In this document: one piece after another, positions 1 through 8,434 of the stretch | Numbering within the stretch: the stretch's first letter is position 1 | Layout: every line of letters starts with the position of its first letter | Assembly: GCA_963704035.1 (NCBI GenBank) | Contig: CAVPGR010000002.1 | Coordinates: 1,237,134-1,301,133, forward strand | Length of the DNA: 64,000 nucleotides | Reading direction: 5' to 3' | DNA from: JAOSJL01 sp963704035 | GTDB lineage: Bacteria; Actinomycetota; Acidimicrobiia; IMCC26256; JAOSJL01 | Made by a program: the position numbers and the translations under genes | Notes under the pieces: model-generated | What the model saw: only the letters and a program-made list of their open reading frames with translations | The model's database searches: none | What the model was told of the DNA's origin: nothing

Positions 1-657
1 GAGAACAACGCGCCGTCCGGGGACGACGGGCCCGAAAAGCCCCGACTGCGCGGCGTCTTCCACCAGTACGCCGCGTTCATCTGGTTGGGCGCGGGACTCA
101 TGCTGTTCCTCATCGCATCGGGCGCCGAAGCACGCGCTGCCGCGGTCGTGTACTGCCTCGGAATCACGACGATGTTCACCGTCAGCGCGCTGTACCACCG
201 CATCCCCTGGTCGCCGCAGACGAAGGCGTGGATGCGGCGCGCGGACCATTCGGGGATCTACCTCGCCATCGCCGGCACCTACACGCCGATCGTGCTGCTC
301 ACGTTCGGTCCACTCGGGTCCGCCATCCTGCTCACGCTCGTGTGGGGGGTCGCGGTCGCCGGTGTGACACTCAACCTCTCGTGGAAGCTGCTCCCGGGTT
401 GGGTGCAGTACGTGATGTACATCGGGCTCGGCTGGGTGGCGGTCTTCGTCATGCCGCAGCTCATCACCAGGTGGGGCTGGGCATGGTGCGGGCTTCTCCT
501 GCTCGGCGGCCTTCTCTACACCGTCGGCGCGGTCCTGCTCGCGATGGAGCGACCGAAGCTGTCCCCGCGCTGGTTCGGCTACCACGAGATGTGGCACACC
601 CTCACCATCATGGCGGCGGCTGCTCAGCTCGCCGTGGTCACCATCGCGATCACCTGA
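1..657 (+). CDS. Hemolysin III / TrhA family membrane protein (5' end outside window)
   Basis: The reading frame is open from base 1, so the true start lies left of the window. The visible part is an integral membrane protein of the PAQR / hemolysin III family. It has the family hallmarks: a cytosolic KPRLRGVFH entry, the YHRIPW segment after a hydrophobic stretch, the RRADHSGIYLAIAGTYTP block and a late WFGYHEMWH histidine motif. Several hydrophobic helices span almost the whole length. In other bacteria these proteins affect membrane energetics or lipid homeostasis, and haemolysis is not their established role. It converges with the neighbouring SDR gene across 58 bp in which I see no clear terminator. 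Confidence 0.85.
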   Translation, partial: ENNAPSGDDGPEKPRLRGVFHQYAAFIWLGAGLMLFLIASGAEARAAAVVYCLGITTMFTVSALYHRIPWSPQTKAWMRRADHSGIYLAIAGTYTPIVLLTFGPLGSAILLTLVWGVAVAGVTLNLSWKLLPGWVQYVMYIGLGWVAVFVMPQLITRWGWAWCGLLLLGGLLYTVGAVLLAMERPKLSPRWFGYHEMWHTLTIMAAAAQLAVVTIAIT

Positions 658-715
658 CGGCATCCGCCGCCGGCCTCACCACCGCGCCGCCCGTCAACCG
701 ACGACCGGCGAGCAG

Positions 716-1501
716 CTACAGGCTCGACGAGTAGCCGCCGTTGACGGGATACACCTGCCCGGTGATCCAGCTTCCCGCCTCGCTGCACAGAAGCACCGCC
801 AGGGGCGCCGGGTCGGCGGGCGTTCCGAGCCGCCCCACGGGATAGTTCCGCAGGATCTTCGCCTCGATCTCGGGATTCGCGTCGTAGGCCTCGGAGATCA
901 CGCCGTGGCGGATCGAGCCGAGTGCGATGCAATTGGCCGTCACGCCGTGACGCCCGACCTCCATGGCCAGGCCACGGGTGAAACCCATTGCCCCCGCCTT
1001 GGCGGCGCCGTACACCACCTGGCCGCGTTCTCCGACCCGGCCCGCGTCCGAGACGATCGTCACGACACGCCCCCACTCCCGCTCGAGCATGTCGGACAGG
1101 TACGTGTGGGTGACCTGCATGACGCCGAAGAGGTTGATCTCGATCCATTCGTGCCAACTCTGCGGTTCGGTCTCGGCGAAGCGCTTCAGATCGAAACGGC
1201 GCAGAGGCAACCCTGCGTTGTTGACGACGATGTCGACCGGGCCCGTGGTTTCCGCCATCGCCGCGATCGCGTCGGCATCGGTGACGTCGGCCACCACGGG
1301 GCGCGCGCCACCGGGCCCATCACCACCGTTCGACGTGATCGCCTCCGCCGCCTCCGACACGCGGTCCGCGTCGAGATCGTTGATCCACACGAGCGCTCCC
1401 GCCGTGGCGAGCGCACCGGCGATCTCGTATCCCACACCGCCTCCCGCACCCGTCACGACGGCGGAGCGCCCGTCGAGATCCGCGTACAACGGCGCCGACA
1501 C
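716..1501 (-). CDS. Short-chain dehydrogenase/reductase (SDR)
   Basis: A classical NAD(P)-dependent SDR of 261 residues, a normal length for the family. The cofactor motif TGAGGGVG is at residues 17-24 and NNAG at 94-97. The catalytic triad is Ser151, Tyr164 and Lys168 in a YGAAK motif. It ends with the usual VNGGY-type segment. The substrate cannot be told from sequence; an acidic residue after the second strand hints at NAD(H). The GTG start lies 3 bp after the RNase J stop, with GGAGG 8 nt upstream inside the RNase J tail, so the two genes are almost certainly co-transcribed. Confidence 0.85.
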   Translation of the reverse strand: MSAPLYADLDGRSAVVTGAGGGVGYEIAGALATAGALVWINDLDADRVSEAAEAITSNGGDGPGGARPVVADVTDADAIAAMAETTGPVDIVVNNAGLPLRRFDLKRFAETEPQSWHEWIEINLFGVMQVTHTYLSDMLEREWGRVVTIVSDAGRVGERGQVVYGAAKAGAMGFTRGLAMEVGRHGVTANCIALGSIRHGVISEAYDANPEIEAKILRNYPVGRLGTPADPAPLAVLLCSEAGSWITGQVYPVNGGYSSSL

Positions 1502-1504
1502 GTC

Positions 1505-3175
1505 TCAGACCTCCATGACGACCGGGATCACGGTCGGCCGGCGCCGCGTGCGGTCCGCGATGAAGCGGGCGAGCGCGCGCCGCGTGTGGCGCTGCATCGA
1601 GTCGACATCGGTGGCGCCGTCGTCGGCCGCCTCGCGAACCGAGGCCGCCACGACATCACGCGCCTCGTCGAGCAGCTCCTCCGCTTCCGGAGCGTGCACC
1701 CAGCCCTTGGTCTCGATCTCGGGACCCGTGACGATCTCCCCTGTTGCGGCGTCGACCGTGACGAACACGACGACGATGCCCTCCTCGGCCAACTTGCGCC
1801 GGTCGCGTAGCACTCCGTGGCCGATGTCGCCCACGATGCCGTCGACGTAGAGGTATCCCGACGGCACCGCTCGGCGCTCCACCGTCACAGCGGCCTCGCC
1901 GATCGTGACGGCGTCGCCGTCCTCGCACACGATCACCTTGTCGGCGTCGACCCCGCACTCGCGGGCCAGCTCGGCGTGGTGGACCATGTGGCGATACTCG
2001 CCGTGCACCGGAACGAACCACTCGGGTGAGATCAGGCGGAGGAGGAACCGCAACTCGTCGGCCGAGGCGTGGCCCGACACGTGCACGTCGGCGTTGCCTT
2101 CGTGGAACACCGACGCACCGGCGCGGTGCAGACCATCGATGACTCTCGCCACGTTCGACTCGTTGCCCGGGATCGCATGTGCCGAGATGATCACCGCGTC
2201 GTCCGGACCGACTTTGAGCCAGCGGTGTTCGTGCGCCGCCATCAGCGAGAGCGCGCTCATGGGCTCACCCTGCGAGCCGGTGCAGATCACGCACACCTCA
2301 CCGGGTGACATCTGCTGGACGTCCTCGATGTCGACGACATCGGCGTCGGCCAGCGCGAACAGGCCCATCTCACGGGCGAGCGCCACGTTCTGGACCATGG
2401 ACCGTCCGAGGAACGCCACGCGCCGACCGGCATCGACCGCAGCAAGTGCTACCTGTTCGACGCGGTGCAGGTGCGACGCGAAGCTGGCCACGACGAGTCG
2501 CTGGTCGGGGTGTTCGGCGAAGAGACGGCGCAGCCACCGCCCCGCCGTCGACTCCGACTTCGTACTCCCCTCCGTTTCGGCGTTGGTGGAGTCGGCCAGG
2601 AGCAGCCGTACGCCCTCACCCTCGCGGGCGACCTCGCCCAGCAGGGCGAGATCCGTGACCCGCCCATCGACGGGTGTGAGATCGAGTTTGAAATCGCCCG
2701 AGTGGACAATCGTGCCCGCCGGGGTACCGATGACCGTAGCGAAACCGTGCGGAACGGAGTGCGTCACAGGCACGAACTGGCAGTCGAAGGCGCCGATGCT
2801 GCGCCGTTCGCCGTCGTCGACGGTGATCATCTCGGCCCGATCGGCCATTCCCGCCTCGGCGATCCGGCCCTTCGCGAGACCGAGCGTCAACGCGGAGCCG
2901 TAGATCGGAAACGTCCGGTCGAGCTCCCGGAGAAGATAGGCGAGGCCGCCGACGTGGTCCTCGTGACCGTGGGTGAGCACCACGCCGTCGATCCGGTCGG
3001 CCACCTCCACCAGGTACGAGAAGTCGGGCAGAACCAGGTCGACACCGGGCATGTCGTCGCGGGGGAACATGAGCCCGACGTCGAGGACGAGCACACGTCC
3101 GTCGACCTCGATACAGGCGCAGTTGCGGCCGATCTCGCCGAGCCCGCCCAGGAAAACGACGCGGACATCAGGCAT
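1505..3175 (-). CDS. rnj: Ribonuclease J
   Basis: Metallo-beta-lactamase/beta-CASP ribonuclease for mRNA decay and rRNA maturation, acting in the cytosol. Very near the N-terminus is GGLGEIGRN, followed by the zinc-binding THGHEDH motif. Later come the beta-CASP block with ICTGSQGEP and a PVHGEYRH motif. The length of 556 residues matches actinobacterial RNase J. I chose ATG 3175 rather than GTG 3178 because a TAGGTT -10 box (3187 to 3182) ends 6 nt before it, the leaderless spacing seen repeatedly in this window. It is followed 3 bp later by the SDR gene. The gene is not next to dapA or dapB as in some actinobacteria. Confidence 0.93.
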   Translation of the reverse strand: MPDVRVVFLGGLGEIGRNCACIEVDGRVLVLDVGLMFPRDDMPGVDLVLPDFSYLVEVADRIDGVVLTHGHEDHVGGLAYLLRELDRTFPIYGSALTLGLAKGRIAEAGMADRAEMITVDDGERRSIGAFDCQFVPVTHSVPHGFATVIGTPAGTIVHSGDFKLDLTPVDGRVTDLALLGEVAREGEGVRLLLADSTNAETEGSTKSESTAGRWLRRLFAEHPDQRLVVASFASHLHRVEQVALAAVDAGRRVAFLGRSMVQNVALAREMGLFALADADVVDIEDVQQMSPGEVCVICTGSQGEPMSALSLMAAHEHRWLKVGPDDAVIISAHAIPGNESNVARVIDGLHRAGASVFHEGNADVHVSGHASADELRFLLRLISPEWFVPVHGEYRHMVHHAELARECGVDADKVIVCEDGDAVTIGEAAVTVERRAVPSGYLYVDGIVGDIGHGVLRDRRKLAEEGIVVVFVTVDAATGEIVTGPEIETKGWVHAPEAEELLDEARDVVAASVREAADDGATDVDSMQRHTRRALARFIADRTRRRPTVIPVVMEV

Positions 3176-3181
3176 CACCGG

Positions 3182-3187
3182 AACCTA
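3182..3187 (-). promoter_or_regulatory. -10 box of a leaderless rnj promoter
   Basis: TAGGTT read on the minus strand, 6 nt before ATG 3175. The spacing would place the transcription start at or next to the start codon. No convincing -35 was seen. Confidence 0.5.
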
Positions 3188-3216
3188 GCACCGGGATTTT
3201 CGAAAGTCGGGAGGCT

Positions 3217-4341
3217 TCAGGAAGCCGCCGCGAGATCGCGGTCCTTTTGGACCTCGTCGAGAAGCGCGTACTCCTCACCGGTGTCGGTGAAGTCCTCGAA
3301 CTGGATGACCTCGAGCTCCTCGAAACGGCGTCGCAACCACTGGTCGCTGGCATCGAGCAACCCGAGTTTCTTGCAGTTCGGGACGATCTTGGAGAACAGC
3401 ATCTGCTGGAACAGCGGGCGGGCCTCGTCGACCAGGGCGAGCGCCATCGCGTCCTTGGGCTCGATTCCCATCCGCTCCCACACCTCCTGTTGGAGGAAGC
3501 GGTCGCGCATGCGCACGGCGGCCTCGTACGCGAACTCCTGACGCTCGCGCATCTCGGCCTCCGACAGCTGGTCGTAGAACTCCTTGAGGGAGATCACGCC
3601 GAACGCCACATGGCGGGCCTCGTCGCTCATGACGTAGCGCAGCAGCTTCTTCAGGAGCGGCTCGGTCGTCATCTGGTGCATGAACCCGAAGGCCGCAAGC
3701 GCGAGGCCCTCGACCATGATCTGCATGCCGAGGTACGTCATGTCCCAGCGGGTGTCGGCAACGATGTCGTCGAGAAGCGCGCGCAGATGCGCCCCGATCG
3801 GATAGTGACCCGAGAGCTTCTCGTCGAGGTAGCGGGCGAACACCTCGACGTGGCGCGCCTCGTCCATCACCTGCGTGGCCGCGTAGTACTTGGCGTCGAT
3901 CCACGGCACCGTCTCGACGATCTGTGCCGTACAGATCAGGGCACCCTGCTCGCCGTGCATGAACTGCGAGAGCAGCCAGTTCTGCGACTCGATGCCCAGC
4001 TTGACCCAGTCATCGTCACCCCAGCTCTCGAAGGGCGTGCCTCGCCAGTCGACGTCGGGAGGCAACGTGGGACGCTCGGCCATGTTCTGGACGACCACCT
4101 GTTCCTGGTCGACCTTCGTGTCCCACGGAAGATCCGTGTCGCCGTTCCACTGGGAGGCCTTCGCCTTCTCGTAGAGCTTCGAGAGCGCCGGACGGCTGCG
4201 CTCGTAGTCCCACGTGAAGATGGCGTCGGATTCCGCACGCACGACGTGTGCGACCGCGTCAACGTCGGTGTTGCTGATCGACAGGATCCGTTCGAGGTCG
4301 TCGACGTTGTCGGGACCGATCGGAATGGGCATGTCAGTCAC
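3217..4341 (-). CDS. Ferritin-like diiron protein (R2/desaturase-type ligand set)
   Basis: A helical protein of about 374 residues. It carries two matching iron-ligand pairs of the form E-x29-E-x-x-H: the Glu in MHGEQGAL with DEARHVEVF, then the Glu in MVEGLAL with DEARHVAFG. This is the ligand set of class I ribonucleotide reductase R2, acyl-ACP desaturases and AurF-like oxygenases. The protein is not a canonical member of any of these that I recognise, so the substrate is unknown. I chose GTG 4341 because GGAGG lies 8 nt upstream and it overlaps the TetR stop by 8 bp. A longer reading from GTG 4350 would start inside the ribosome-binding site. It sits downstream of tetR in the same operon and is probably controlled by it. 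Confidence 0.75.
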   Translation of the reverse strand: MTDMPIPIGPDNVDDLERILSISNTDVDAVAHVVRAESDAIFTWDYERSRPALSKLYEKAKASQWNGDTDLPWDTKVDQEQVVVQNMAERPTLPPDVDWRGTPFESWGDDDWVKLGIESQNWLLSQFMHGEQGALICTAQIVETVPWIDAKYYAATQVMDEARHVEVFARYLDEKLSGHYPIGAHLRALLDDIVADTRWDMTYLGMQIMVEGLALAAFGFMHQMTTEPLLKKLLRYVMSDEARHVAFGVISLKEFYDQLSEAEMRERQEFAYEAAVRMRDRFLQQEVWERMGIEPKDAMALALVDEARPLFQQMLFSKIVPNCKKLGLLDASDQWLRRRFEELEVIQFEDFTDTGEEYALLDEVQKDRDLAAAS

Positions 4342-4951
4342 GCGAGCCACCTCCGGCTCTCAGGAACCCGGGCGCGATCAAGTCGCGTACGAGTGTGCGG
4401 GCAAATGCGGGATCGGTGAGCGCCTCGGCGCTCCCGGAATCGACGGTGTAGGACAAGGAGTAGGACAGAACGAGACGTGCGACCCACTCTCCTATACGAC
4501 GAGCGCCCTCCGAACCCGTGAACCGTTCGAGCGGTTGCACGAAGGATTCAGCGACGAGAGCGAACGTCGCGTCAGCGCCGTCGAAGGCGACATAGGGAAG
4601 GACGATCTCCGGCTCGAGCTCGAGGACCCGCACGAGAGCGTCGTCGGACCGAAGCGTGTGGGACGCGTGGACGAGGATCGCCACGAGCGCTTCATCGAGG
4701 GAATCGGAGTGCCGACACGCCGTGGCGAGGTCGGCGTTGAGCCGAGCCCACCGTCGCTGCACCAGGGATGTGACCATCGTCTGTTTGCCGGGGAAGTAGC
4801 GGTACAGCGTCGCCCGGGAGCACCCGGCCTCGACGGCGACGTCGTCGAGGGTCGTCTTGGTGACACCGTGGCGTGCGATACAGGCGGCCAGTGCCTCGAG
4901 GATTCGCTCCGACAGCTCTGACTCGACCACGAGCGGAGAAACCAACGTCAC
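4334..4951 (-). CDS. TetR-family transcriptional regulator (first copy)
   Basis: A 205-residue TetR regulator. The N-terminal helix-turn-helix is plain: TTLDDVAVEAGC followed by SRATLYRYFPGK. The C-terminal ligand domain is divergent. It is the first gene of a two-gene unit with the diiron protein. The GTG start lies 6 nt after a TAGTGT -10 box, and a perfect inverted repeat fills the space between the -35 and -10 boxes. The gene is therefore very likely autorepressed and controls the downstream oxidase-like gene. The inducing ligand is unknown; a lipid or hydrophobic compound would fit a desaturase-like partner, but that is inference. Confidence 0.85.
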   Translation of the reverse strand: MTLVSPLVVESELSERILEALAACIARHGVTKTTLDDVAVEAGCSRATLYRYFPGKQTMVTSLVQRRWARLNADLATACRHSDSLDEALVAILVHASHTLRSDDALVRVLELEPEIVLPYVAFDGADATFALVAESFVQPLERFTGSEGARRIGEWVARLVLSYSLSYTVDSGSAEALTDPAFARTLVRDLIAPGFLRAGGGSRD

Positions 4952-4986
4952 GATGAGACACTAAGCCTCTTTCTGTCTCACGTCAA
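4952..4986 (-). promoter_or_regulatory. Leaderless promoter and palindromic operator of the tetR-diiron operon
   Basis: On the minus strand: -35 TTGACG (4986-4981), a 17-bp spacer, -10 TAGTGT (4963-4958), 6 nt, then GTG 4951. A perfect inverted repeat has arms TGAGACA (4954-4960) and TGTCTCA (4974-4980) around a 13-bp centre. It occupies the spacer and overlaps the -10 box, so a bound TetR dimer would block RNA polymerase. Confidence 0.72.
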
Positions 4987-5040
4987 GGGCCACCCGGCCC
5001 CCCGACAACCCGCGCCGGGTCGGGTCGGACAACCCACCGG

Positions 5041-5046
5041 TAGCCT
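5041..5046 (+). promoter_or_regulatory. Candidate -10 box for the bioAFD operon
   Basis: TAGCCT lies 9 nt before the GTG of bioA, which would give a near-leaderless transcript. It is back to back with the tetR promoter. No clear -35 was seen. Confidence 0.35.
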
Positions 5047-5055
5047 CTGGCTCCC

Positions 5056-6402
5056 GTGCCTCCCTCTCCCTCTCCCCCTCCCACGACATCACCCCGGTCC
5101 GCCGCCGGCACCTGGGTGGAGCGGGACGCGGCCGTCGTGTGGCACGGCTTCACGCAAATGGCGACCTACGCCGACAACGCCCCGATCGTCGTGGAACGGG
5201 CAGAGGGTCGGGACCTCATCGACGTCGACGGCAACCGGTACCTCGACGCCATCTCGTCGTTGTGGGTGAACACGCTGGGCCACCGCATCCCCGAACTCGA
5301 CCAGGCGCTCACCGATCAGGCCGCCAGGGTCGCCCATTCGACACTTCTCGGCAACGGCAACCGAACCGTGATCGAGCTGTCCGAGGCGCTCGCCACGCGG
5401 GTTCCCGTAGACGAGATGCACGTCCTCTACGCCTCCGACGGCGCGGCCGCCGTCGAACAAGCGCTGAAGATCGCCTTCCAGTTCCACACGAACCGGGGCA
5501 CGAGCACACGCACCCGCTACCTCGCGCTCGGCGGTGCGTACCACGGCGACACGGTCGGTGGGATCTCTCTCGGTGCGGGCGGGTTCGGAACGACCGTGTT
5601 CGATCCCCTGCGCTTCGACGTCGTGCGCGCCCCCGGTTACGACGACCCGTCGTGGTGCGACACGGCGATCGGGATTCTCGAAACCCACGCCGACGAGCTC
5701 GCGGCCGTCGTGGTCGAACCGCTCGTGCAGGGAGCAGCAGGTATCCAGGTGGCCGAGGCCTCCGACGTCGAACGTTTCGCACGCGCGGTGCAGGGCGCGG
5801 GTCTCCTGCTGATCGCCGACGAGGTCGCCACGGGCTTCGGGCGCACCGGCACGCTTTTCGCTTCCGAGCAGTGTGGGTTCCGCCCCGACCTGTTGTGCCT
5901 CGGCAAAGGCCTGACCGGCGGGTACCTGCCGATGTCGGCCACCGTAGCGTCGAAAACCGTCTACGACGCGTTCCTCGGCGAGGACCTGAGCGAGGCGACC
6001 TTCTACCACGGACACTCCTACGCGGGGAACGCGCTCGCTGCCGCCGTCGCCCTGCGGCACCTTCAGCTCATCGACGAACTCGGCGTCCTCGCCAACGTCG
6101 AGGAACGGTCTGCGCAGCTCCGGCGACGACTCGACGCCGACGTCGTCGGACGATCGGACGTCGCCGCGGTGCGTCGACACGGCCTCATGTGCGGCGTGGA
6201 ACTCGCACCGCCGGCGGCCGACCTGCGGTGGGGCCGACGCGTGTGCGCCGCGGCGGTCCGGCGTGGCGTTCTCCTCCGTCCCTTGGGCGATGTGGTGATC
6301 GTGATGCCTCCGCTGACGATCACCGACGACGAGATCGACCGGATCGTGGACGTGCTGGCCGACGCCATCGACGAGGTCTCCCGCGAGCCGGTGGTCCGAT
6401 GA
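5056..6402 (+). CDS. bioA: Adenosylmethionine-8-amino-7-oxononanoate aminotransferase
   Basis: PLP enzyme converting KAPA to DAPA with S-adenosylmethionine as amino donor, the third dedicated step of biotin synthesis. Class-III aminotransferase features are clear: SSLWVNTLGHRIPE, the GGAYHGDTVGGISLG segment, the IADEVATGFGRTG motif and the PLP-binding Lys284 in CLGKGLTGGYLP. The length of 448 residues is slightly longer than usual because of a Pro/Ser-rich start. The GTG start follows a TAGCCT box and I see no Shine-Dalgarno. The stop overlaps the bioF start (ATGA), so bioA, bioF and bioD form one operon. Confidence 0.92.
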   Translation: MPPSPSPPPTTSPRSAAGTWVERDAAVVWHGFTQMATYADNAPIVVERAEGRDLIDVDGNRYLDAISSLWVNTLGHRIPELDQALTDQAARVAHSTLLGNGNRTVIELSEALATRVPVDEMHVLYASDGAAAVEQALKIAFQFHTNRGTSTRTRYLALGGAYHGDTVGGISLGAGGFGTTVFDPLRFDVVRAPGYDDPSWCDTAIGILETHADELAAVVVEPLVQGAAGIQVAEASDVERFARAVQGAGLLLIADEVATGFGRTGTLFASEQCGFRPDLLCLGKGLTGGYLPMSATVASKTVYDAFLGEDLSEATFYHGHSYAGNALAAAVALRHLQLIDELGVLANVEERSAQLRRRLDADVVGRSDVAAVRRHGLMCGVELAPPAADLRWGRRVCAAAVRRGVLLRPLGDVVIVMPPLTITDDEIDRIVDVLADAIDEVSREPVVR

Positions 6403-7523
6403 GTTGGTCGGACCGGATCCGCTCCGACCTCGACGCCATTGTCGGATCAGGTCTGCACCGCCGCCTTCGCGACCTCCGCCTCGACAGTCCGGTGGAGGGC
6501 ACGCTTGTGGAGGACGGGCGCTCCGTCGTCTCCTTCGCCTCGAACGACTACCTGGGCCTGACGCGCCACCCCGGTGTCGTGACAGCGGCGCACGAGGCGC
6601 TCGACCGTGCCGGCGCCGGTGCCGGCGCGTCCCGCCTCATCGTGGGATCGCGCCCTGAGCACCGGGCACTCGAGACCGAGATCGCCCACTGGAAGCGAAC
6701 GGGGGCGTCGCTGCTCTTCCCCACGGGTTACACCGCCAACCTCGGTGTCCTCACCGCGCTCGCTGGACCCGACGTCCGCATCTGTTCCGACGCCTCGAAC
6801 CATGCTTCGATCATCGACGGGTGCCGCCTGAGTAACGCCCAGGTGTCCGTGTACCCCCACGGTGACCTGACGACCCTGGACCAGGTGCTTCGTGAGCCCG
6901 GCCTGTGCCTCGTCGTGACCGACACCGTTTTCTCGATGGACGGCGATGCTGTGGCGGTCGACGAGCTCGTGGACCTCTGCGACCACCACGGCGCCCTCCT
7001 CGTTCTCGACGAGGCGCACAGCGTGCTCGGCCCCGAGCTTTCCCGGGTTCCCGACCATGTGGTGCGGGTCGGCACGCTGTCGAAGACCCTGGGAGCGCTC
7101 GGAGGCTTCGCCGCCGGCTCGGCCGACGTCGTCGAACTGCTGGTCAACCGGGCACGGCCCTTCATCTTCACGACCGCTCCGACACCCGCCGACACCGCAG
7201 CGGCGACAGCAGCTCTGTCGATCGTCCGCTCGCACGAGGGTGACACTCTCCGGGAACGCCTCCGACGGCACGTGGAACACGTCCGCCCCGGGCACCCATC
7301 ACCGATCGTCCCCGTGATTCTCGGATCCGAGCAGGCGGCACTCGATGCATCGGAAACCCTCCTGGACGAGGGGCTACTCGTACCCGCGATCCGGCCACCG
7401 ACGGTTCCCCCGGGCACGTCCCGCCTGCGGGTGGCGCTGTCGGCGGCCCACACCGATGAGCAGGTCGCACGGCTGTGCTCGGCTCTCGACCACCTCCAAG
7501 AACAGCACCATGTCTCGTTCTGA
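6399..7523 (+). CDS. bioF: 8-amino-7-oxononanoate synthase
   Basis: PLP-dependent synthase joining pimeloyl thioester and alanine to form KAPA, the first step of ring assembly in biotin synthesis. It is 374 residues from the ATG that overlaps the bioA stop as ATGA. Family motifs include SNDYLGL near residue 48, His135 in SNHASI, DEAHS at 204-208 and the PLP lysine Lys229 in GTLSKTLGALGG. A longer frame is open upstream but runs through bioA in the wrong register. The last 14 bp overlap the start of bioD. Confidence 0.93.
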   Translation: MSWSDRIRSDLDAIVGSGLHRRLRDLRLDSPVEGTLVEDGRSVVSFASNDYLGLTRHPGVVTAAHEALDRAGAGAGASRLIVGSRPEHRALETEIAHWKRTGASLLFPTGYTANLGVLTALAGPDVRICSDASNHASIIDGCRLSNAQVSVYPHGDLTTLDQVLREPGLCLVVTDTVFSMDGDAVAVDELVDLCDHHGALLVLDEAHSVLGPELSRVPDHVVRVGTLSKTLGALGGFAAGSADVVELLVNRARPFIFTTAPTPADTAAATAALSIVRSHEGDTLRERLRRHVEHVRPGHPSPIVPVILGSEQAALDASETLLDEGLLVPAIRPPTVPPGTSRLRVALSAAHTDEQVARLCSALDHLQEQHHVSF

Positions 7524-8166
7524 GCGACACCGGCCGCAGTTCACGGTCCTCGTGGCCGGGACCGCGACGGAGGTCGGCAAGACGTGGGTCGCCGCGCGGC
7601 TGCTCGAGACGGCGCGGGACCGCGGCCGAACGGTTGCGGCACGCAAACCCGTCCAGTCCTTCGACCCGTCTGAGGGCATCACGGACGCCGCCGTCCTCGC
7701 TGCGGCATCGGATGAGACCGTCGACGAGGTCTGTTCCGCCGACCGCTCGTATCCGCTCGCCATGGCCCCACCCATCGCGGCCCGGGAGCTCGGACGGGCG
7801 GTTCCCACCACGGAGAAGCTCCTCGATCTGGTGCAGTGGCCTCCCGACGTCGAGCTCGGAGTGGTCGAGGCGGTGGGGGGTGTGCGCTCGCCTCTATCGG
7901 CGGACGGCGATACGACCGACTTCGCCGACGCCCTGCGCCCCGACCTCGTGATCCTGGTCGCCAACGCCGGACTCGGCACAATCAACATCGTGCGCCTGTG
8001 CGCCGAGGCTCTCGACGGGCACCGGGTCGTGACGTTCCTCAACCGGTTCGACGCCTCCGACGCCGTGGCGCGCAACAACCGCGAGTGGCTCCATGAGCGG
8101 GACGGTTTCGCCGTCGAAACCGAGATGGACGGACTGCTCGGGTGGGCCTTCGGAACTGTTTCCTGA
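7510..8166 (+). CDS. bioD: ATP-dependent dethiobiotin synthetase
   Basis: Closes the ureido ring of biotin by ATP-dependent carboxylation of DAPA. It is 218 residues from ATG 7510. The P-loop GTATEVGKT is near residue 17, followed by KPVQSFDP, VEAVGGVRSPLS and NAGLGTIN, all typical of BioD. It overlaps bioF by 14 bp and is the last gene of the rightward biotin operon, converging on bsaP and bioB. No pimeloyl-chain gene (bioC, bioH, bioW or bioI) is visible here, so the source of pimeloyl thioester must be elsewhere. Confidence 0.92.
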   Translation: MSRSERHRPQFTVLVAGTATEVGKTWVAARLLETARDRGRTVAARKPVQSFDPSEGITDAAVLAAASDETVDEVCSADRSYPLAMAPPIAARELGRAVPTTEKLLDLVQWPPDVELGVVEAVGGVRSPLSADGDTTDFADALRPDLVILVANAGLGTINIVRLCAEALDGHRVVTFLNRFDASDAVARNNREWLHERDGFAVETEMDGLLGWAFGTVS

Positions 8167-8206
8167 TCCCCCCGCACTCATCCCGTCCGGTCGTTCACAT
8201 GCAAGA

Positions 8207-8243
8207 GATCGCGTCCTGGCGATCACGTCCTGGCGATCACGTC
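8207..8243. repeat. 14-bp tandem repeat between bioD and bsaP
   Basis: Units of 14 bp begin GATCGCG at 8207, GATCACG at 8221 and, partially, at 8235. The last copies form the 3' end of bsaP. They fall in the convergent gap and have no evident hairpin-plus-T terminator. Confidence 0.6.
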
Positions 8244-8434
8244 GCAACGGCGCCGTGGTCGCGACACTCCGCCGAGGTGTGGATCGGCGTGACAACCACG
8301 CGCAACCGGCGGCCGCATGTCGGGCAGAACCGCGGAGGGTCGAGCGTCCGCGTGCAGCCCGCGCACTCGGAGAGGACACGCCCGCACGCGGTGCAGTGCC
8401 GTGGAGGCACGGGCGCGCCGGGCGCCGACGTCAC
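8237..8434 (-). CDS. bsaP: Probable biotin synthase auxiliary protein (BsaP-like)
   Basis: A 65-residue cysteine-rich protein. Its GTG start overlaps the bioB stop as GTGA, so it should be made together with BioB. Three CxxC pairs (Cys14/17, 24/27 and 37/40) and a late Cys57 lie in the pattern FCPTCGRRLRVVVTP followed by CRDHG. Mycobacterial biotin synthases need a small partner, BsaP, encoded next to bioB. The position, size and Cys-rich C-terminal half fit that family as I remember it. I cannot align it here, so a generic zinc-ribbon protein is the alternative. Confidence 0.68.
   Translation of the reverse strand: MTSAPGAPVPPRHCTACGRVLSECAGCTRTLDPPRFCPTCGRRLRVVVTPIHTSAECRDHGAVAT

Noticed and set aside
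905..2903. Long plus-strand open frames opposite the SDR and rnj
   Set aside because: Composition is Arg/His/Ser/Thr-rich, there are no family motifs, and they mirror clear minus-strand genes.
5139..7523. A 794-codon open frame over bioA and bioF
   Set aside because: Its first two fifths are bioA read in the wrong frame (Arg/Gly/His-rich). Only the part from ATG 6399 is a real protein, BioF.
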